This document shows, piece by piece, positions 58,950 to 64,000 of a DNA stretch of 64,000 nucleotides. The position numbers were made by a program, and so were the translations under genes. Source of the DNA: Posidonia oceanica (taxonomy: Eukaryota; Streptophyta; Magnoliopsida; Alismatales; Posidoniaceae); assembly GCA_037176725.1 (NCBI GenBank), contig JAZBRS010000013.1, positions 10,791,001 to 10,855,000 of the forward strand, in the 5' to 3' direction. The first letter of the stretch is position 1, and the number at the start of each line of letters is the position of its first letter. The notes beneath the pieces are model-generated. The model saw only the letters and a program-made list of their open reading frames with translations, was not told where the DNA came from and searched no databases.

Positions 58950-60425
58950 TGATTTCATGGAACTTCTGAAGTTTTTTCGGGTTTTTAGCACGTTTCTCTG
59001 GATTAATATAAAAGATAGGGATGAAAACGCAAAAAAGACATGCTTGGCACCGCTTTATAAGGCGACAACACTAGTCGCCTTTTAGAGAGGCGACTAGATT
59101 TGTCGCCGTAAAGATAGGCGACGACAGACCTACCTCTCTCTCGACAGATTCTTATCATCTTGGGCTATGTAACAACATTTTTTCCATGACTTAATATTAT
59201 TTCTACGATTTTTCTATGAACATAAATATATGATGTAGCATATATCATATCATTTAATTAGGAAAAGTCCTAGGAAATGGATGATGATCTTTATTTGGCT
59301 TAAGATAATATTTTGAATTAATTATCTTGTTTTAAATGTGTATATCATAAATCTTTAATTCAAAAATCGATTTCAAAATCAAAGATAAAAATCGAGGTTG
59401 TTCCAGTAGTTACGAGCTTAGACCAGGTCAAAGGATAAGACCCCTAGACTCGTGGCTAATCAGTTAGGATTTTATTTTTGAAAAATAAAGATCATTGTGT
59501 CTAGGCGCCACATGCACCGACGACTAGCTGATGTGGCATTTGCTGTTATCAGTTGCGCTATCTAGCACGACTTTGTCGCGCTAAGATATCTGCAGCCAGG
59601 CGCCACTTCAAGCGGCGACTAGTTGACGTGGACAATTCCGTTGCCCGAGCAGTGGACTTCCACGTCATTTCCATGTCATTAAAATAGGATATTTAGGCAT
59701 GTCGCCTGTCCTTGCTGCGACTTCGATAAATATCTATTTTAATTTAAAATTCATCTCTAGAAAATTCCTAGATCCTATATACTTGAGCCCCATAACTCTA
59801 TAAAAGGACTCTGAGAGCTACTGCACGCATGGAGGCACTTTGAAGAGTTAATATATTTTTCTGAGTATTATGAGCTATTTTCTAGATTGAGAGAGAGAGA
59901 TTCCTAGCCTCCACTCTGTCAAAACCCTAAGAGAAACCTTTGATCCTCGAGATCTTCCTCAAACCGAAGCTCCGTCTGTGCCTCTACTTCCTCACTCCAT
60001 GCCATTAGAGCACGAGGGTGAATGGAGTATTTCTTCCAATCTACGTTTTTATTTCATTATTGCATTCTTTAAATAGGACCCATAGCATATGCATGTGGAG
60101 AACCACCCCCGGTTAGTATTAGATTTATTTGTTTATATTATTCTCTGCTTTTTCTGTTATTATTTACTACACCCGGGCTTAGCCAGATCTTTTTATTTGT
60201 TTTGAAGGAAAGGTACATGCTCACATAGCACGAGGATGCCGCTGGACGACATCTTGCCGTTGATCCAGTGAGTAGTCAACCCACATCATCCGCATCTCCC
60301 CCAGGTGTCTTGTCAGCTAGCTTTTGCAAATCGACGAGTGGCGATCACAACAAGTAGACGGCATCGTGGAAGCGCCGACTTCAACCATCATTCATCCAAC
60401 ACACCCCAAAATCCACATCCACAGA
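58950..60425 (+). mobile_element. LTR region of gypsy element 2 (boundaries uncertain)
   Basis: A TATA box (TATAAAA, 59799-59805) lies about 20 bp before a plausible transcript start. The upstream part carries GGCGAC/GTCGCC palindromes (59061-59122 and 59505-59700). Candidate primer sites starting TGGCGATCAC lie at 60339 and 60429, the second after a ...CCACA end. The exact LTR start is not seen. Confidence 0.5.
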
Positions 60426-60428
60426 AAA

Positions 60429-60447
60429 TGGCGATCACGGTGGGACC
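60429..60447 (+). promoter_or_regulatory. Candidate primer-binding site of gypsy element 2
   Basis: TGGCGATCACGGTGGGACC begins with TGG and follows a possible LTR end by five bases. A partial copy (TGGCGATCACAACAAG) lies at 60339, so the assignment is tentative. Confidence 0.4.
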
Positions 60448-61842
60448 GGTTTGAGCCAACCCTCCGTGCTACGTGAGCCTACCCCTTTCCTTCCTTTATT
60501 TTTTCATAGATCTAGGCGTAGTTTTCAGTTTGGGGGTCATGCGCATAGGTTTTGCGACAACCAAACCCTTTATCGGGTTTTTTATTTCTAACGTTAGTAA
60601 AACCTTACATCTAGTCGTTTTCCGCTTAAGGCGTTGAGTCTCGTTAGCACTTTGAGGCAATGACTCACTTCAACATCTATAGCTTCGACGACTAGGTTGG
60701 TTTTACTGAGGTCAGAGAACTTTCGTTCACAACCGCCTATCTTAGCGGCACCTTCTCTTGTCGCACCTCTGTGTGGCGACTGACCAAGGCACCACTAAGA
60801 GGGGTGACTGGTTCTGGGCACATTTCTCACTGCAGATCAGTAGCTTTTTCGTAGTTTGCATTGTGTTTTAGATTTGCAGTCGCATAAAATCAATCAAAAA
60901 GCAATCCTGTTTACCGTATTTTTAGTTTTTTAATGGTTTTTAGGCCTGTTTGTGTCCACCACTTGGGTGGAAACTATTTTCCTGATATTAGAGTTAAAGT
61001 TCCTTGAGGGAATCTCCCTCTAACTAGAACGATCAACCTGAGTGAACCGGGCCAGTGCATGTCACTCTCCCATACTCAGTGTTGATTGTAATAGTTAGAT
61101 TGAGAGCTCAAGGTGTCCTAAGGTTTTATTATTGACTCCTTCTTCTCCTTGAGTCGATAATAATCCTTGGTAGACACTTGATACTCTAGTATTTCGTGTT
61201 TGTTTACTGCTTTGTGGTTTGTTAGGATACGAGCCTAAGGACAGAATTCTAGGTTGTGGGCTCCTCTATAGAGAGACAAACCCGCCGCCTAGGCCCTCTT
61301 GGTGGACCCTAACGAAGGTGAAAGGGAGGTACCAAAGTGTCAAAAATCCCATTGAGTGACCCTTAGATCCCACATAGTTGTCCTTACCCCCAGCCTAGGA
61401 ACCTAGTTACCGAGAGCATGCAGGTTAAATCAAACGATTAATTAACTATTTAAACAAGTAAAACTCGCGTTCTATCTGAAACTTGTTTGCTTAGTTAGCC
61501 TTGTTTGATTCGTGGTTTGTCAGGATAGATTCTGGTTACCAAAAAGACAAAGGCTTCTGTCGCCTATCTACTCGGTGACTTGTTCCATCGCCTGTTAAAT
61601 CGGTGACGTGTTCTGTCGCCGCTCTAAAAGGCGACACACTCCAGAACACGATAGCGTGACTTGTTTACAGGGTGGTTTGGTGGTAACCAGTCACCAATCA
61701 GTACCATCAAGAGCACATCAATCTATCCTCCGCCTCGACTTCTATAGCACAAGTGAGCAACTCAATGGGCCAAAGCGAATTCCTGTTTAGAACTCTAGTC
61801 TCACATACAGAAGAGCCAGAAACCCCCAACTTTTCACAGTAA
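60448..61842 (+). other. Untranslated leader of gypsy element 2
   Basis: No coding. GGCGAC/GTCGCC words recur near 60738-60800 and 61559-61635. The leader of about 1.4 kb before gag is long, as in Ogre-like elements. Confidence 0.45.
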
Positions 61843-64000
61843 ATGGGCCGTCGCAAGTTCCCTCATGCCTCCATCCCGTTTGACTACTCCTCCAGAGGCT
61901 CTACTCTTCTCATCTCTTCACCTAATTACAGTAAGAGTCTATCTTATGAAGAGGAGATTGGAGGGGAAAGAGAAACAAGCCGCTCGCAATCGTGGAGTAC
62001 CCCACTTGAACACACGCTTCCCGGGGTAACCTCCCATGTAGTGCCACCTACGTCGACTGCTTCCTATTTGTCTGAGAAAGTGACTAACGAGATCTATCAA
62101 TTCTTGACACGGCTCCACCCCTCGTTTAGGAGCCCGCATATTCCATCCGTCCACTAACCTTCTCTCCTAAACCCCCTCCAAAGCCCATCAACCACGCCCA
62201 CTCACACCTATACCATACCACCAAACCCTGCGGTAAACTTCCCTACCCAAAATCCATTCGCACAATACCATGCAACACCAACCTATCCCTCCATACCTCA
62301 AACCTTGCCATCCCCAACAAACTACCACCAACCACAATACCCAGGGGCACCCCATTCACCACTCCCGACCATGCAATCCTACTACACTCCACCTCAATCC
62401 CTACCCTTCTCTCCACCATATAACCCTCCATCACCACAATTCCATCAAACCCATGGGCATTCAAACCAGGGGCAACAGGCCATGTCAGGGCCGGACATCA
62501 AGAAAATGATCTCAGAGGCACTAGCAGAGGCAGGGGTTACATCAAGAGCCTCGGTAGGCTTTGACACCTCTAAATTTCCTCATTTTACTCTTCCACCTCG
62601 ATTTAAAACGCCAAAGATGAGGAGATACAATGGGATAGAGGATCCAAGGAGCCATTTGGCCACCTTCACAATGGATGCTTTGCCCTATCATTATGACCAT
62701 GTGCTCACGATCTACTTCTTCTTCAAGACACTGGAAGGGGAGGCCCTGCAATGGTTTGACACACTCATGGCCCATGATCTCCAAGACTTCAGGACGGTGG
62801 AGGAAAAATTTCTAAGCTAGTATAGCCACTGGGTACCATACAAGCCCACTGTGGGAGATCTCACCGCAGAGAAGATGAGGGCCAACGAAGACTTTGTCAC
62901 CTTCGCCAGCAGGTGGAGAGACATGGCCGCTCGTTCAGAATGTTACATCCCTAAGAGCCAAGCTGTTGAGATTATAGCCAGAAACACCACTGGGGCACTC
63001 AGGGCTGGATTACTTGTCAGTGGCTTCCACACGTATCTGTAATTATATGAGAGGGCTGCAAGGGTTCTCCGTAACAAGGATGAGCTACCATTCTTAGAAC
63101 CTGAAGGAAAGGGAAGGAAGAAGATTGTTGGGCACACCATAGAAGGCGTCATAGGAAGCATGGTGCAGCTAACAATGCAGTAGAATCGAAGGGGTGGAGA
63201 AATCAGCAACACTAGTCCCCACAACAAGTGTCATACTAGGGGCAACCAGAGCAATACCCAGGTCAGTTAATGTGGTACCAGGGGCAGTCCACCCAATATT
63301 AGCAGCCACCACCGCAGCAGTTCCTGCCACAACAGCCCCAACAGTATCACCCCCAGTAGTCATCCGGTTACCCTGTATATGCTCAGCAGGGACAGTCAAA
63401 CAACCAATACAAGGGACCGCCACAAGGGCAAAGGAACTACAACAATGTTCCTCCTCCATAAACGTACAGGGGGCTGAAAAGACAAAGCTACTCGCCACTT
63501 CTTGAGGCACTCCATGACGTGTTCAGGATTTTGGTCGAAAGTGGGGATATAGAGCTTCCAATTCCTAAGCCAAACACCCCCAATACAAATATGTCCAAGT
63601 ACTGCCCATACCATCAAAAGAATGGGCATACTCTGGAAGATTGCTTTATTGTAAAAGACAAAATTTATGATTTGAATGACAGAGGGGAGATCCTATGGTC
63701 AGCTCTTAGGGACAGACTGAACGCAGCCCGGGCACAGTAGCCTAAAATGCAGATCCATCAGAACCCTATGCCCAACCATCCCGTGGCTCATGTAGAAACT
63801 AAGGGCATCTTGTCAGCTGTTCGGTCTGAATTGGCCACCATCCAACATATACAAGCAGAGCCAGAACAAGGCCCATCAGACGAAGAGGACAGTGAGCCGG
63901 ATACACCTTCAATGTCTATGTCAGAAGCATGTTCTGACGAAGAGTTCGCAGAGTGGGAAGTTCAGATGGATGACGCATGGAAAAGCCCACAGGACGAGGA
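61843..64000 (+). pseudogene. Gypsy (Tat/Ogre-like) gag, element 2, decayed and cut by the window end
   Basis: Starts MGRRKFPHASIPFDYSSRG. A Pro/Tyr/His-rich stretch (62160-62460) follows, then the gag core (PPRFKTPKMRRYNGIEDPRS near 62600, EGEALQWFDTLMAHDL near 62740). After that come FASRWRDMAARSE (62900) and a finger CPYHQKNGHTLEDCF (about 63603-63647) with KDKIYDLNDRGEI. An acidic tail (SDEEDSEPDTPSMS) continues to the window edge. Stops at 62155, 62818, 63040, 63181 and 63738 mostly fit CAG or CAA to TAG or TAA, and the frame changes between 63181 and 63519. Protease and RT, if present, lie beyond the window. Confidence 0.88.

Overview
The window looks like nuclear DNA of a flowering plant with a large, transposon-rich genome. 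It has Ty1-copia, Ty3-gypsy (Tat/Ogre-like), L1-type LINE, Mutator-like and hAT-like sequences, AT-rich intergenic DNA and plant-style split genes. Host genes present are a CDPK-related kinase with a GC-rich first exon and a GRF zinc-finger gene. I cannot name the species. Nothing bacterial, organellar or viral in the strict sense stands out.

Layout: 1-6.9 kb holds two decayed copia elements, the second ending in an intact LTR (6253-6934). 7-11.7 kb holds the first two exons of a CDPK-related kinase on the minus strand; its remaining exons are not in the window, so intron 2 would contain the copia elements and run past position 1, or the gene is truncated. 12.3-15 kb is AT-rich DNA holding a 5'-truncated LINE with a 14-bp target-site duplication. 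15-19.7 kb is mostly empty, apart from a Mutator-like MITE (18229-18971).

19.7-35.4 kb is one full-length LINE on the minus strand, stretched from about 7.3 to 15.7 kb by later insertions: a 1.2-kb solo LTR (30030-31266), and a 2.8-kb gypsy solo LTR (22478-29689) that itself contains a 4.4-kb related solo LTR (23049-27469). Each level has its own target-site duplication (TSD), and the LINE frame is continuous once the largest insert is set aside. 37.2-38.3 kb has a micro-insertion of only the LINE 3' tail and a hAT-like MITE. 40-45.1 kb is a MuDR-type transposase gene split by a 2.8-kb solo LTR, followed by a WD40-like exon fragment. 47.6-49.2 kb is a minisatellite flanked by GGACGTCC palindromes. 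50.2-50.9 kb is a GRF zinc-finger gene fragment. 52-64 kb contains two gypsy elements with gag domains but no pol between them; the second runs off the window end.

The most unusual recurring signal is that several unrelated LTRs carry arrays of short palindromic words, each family with its own word, and in two cases a word is shared between otherwise different repeats. Most in-frame stops in the transposon genes are explained by C-to-T change at CAG, CAA, CGA or TGG, as expected of methylated DNA decaying. All coordinates come from reading the sequence by eye; boundaries marked by TSDs are precise to a few bases, others are approximate.
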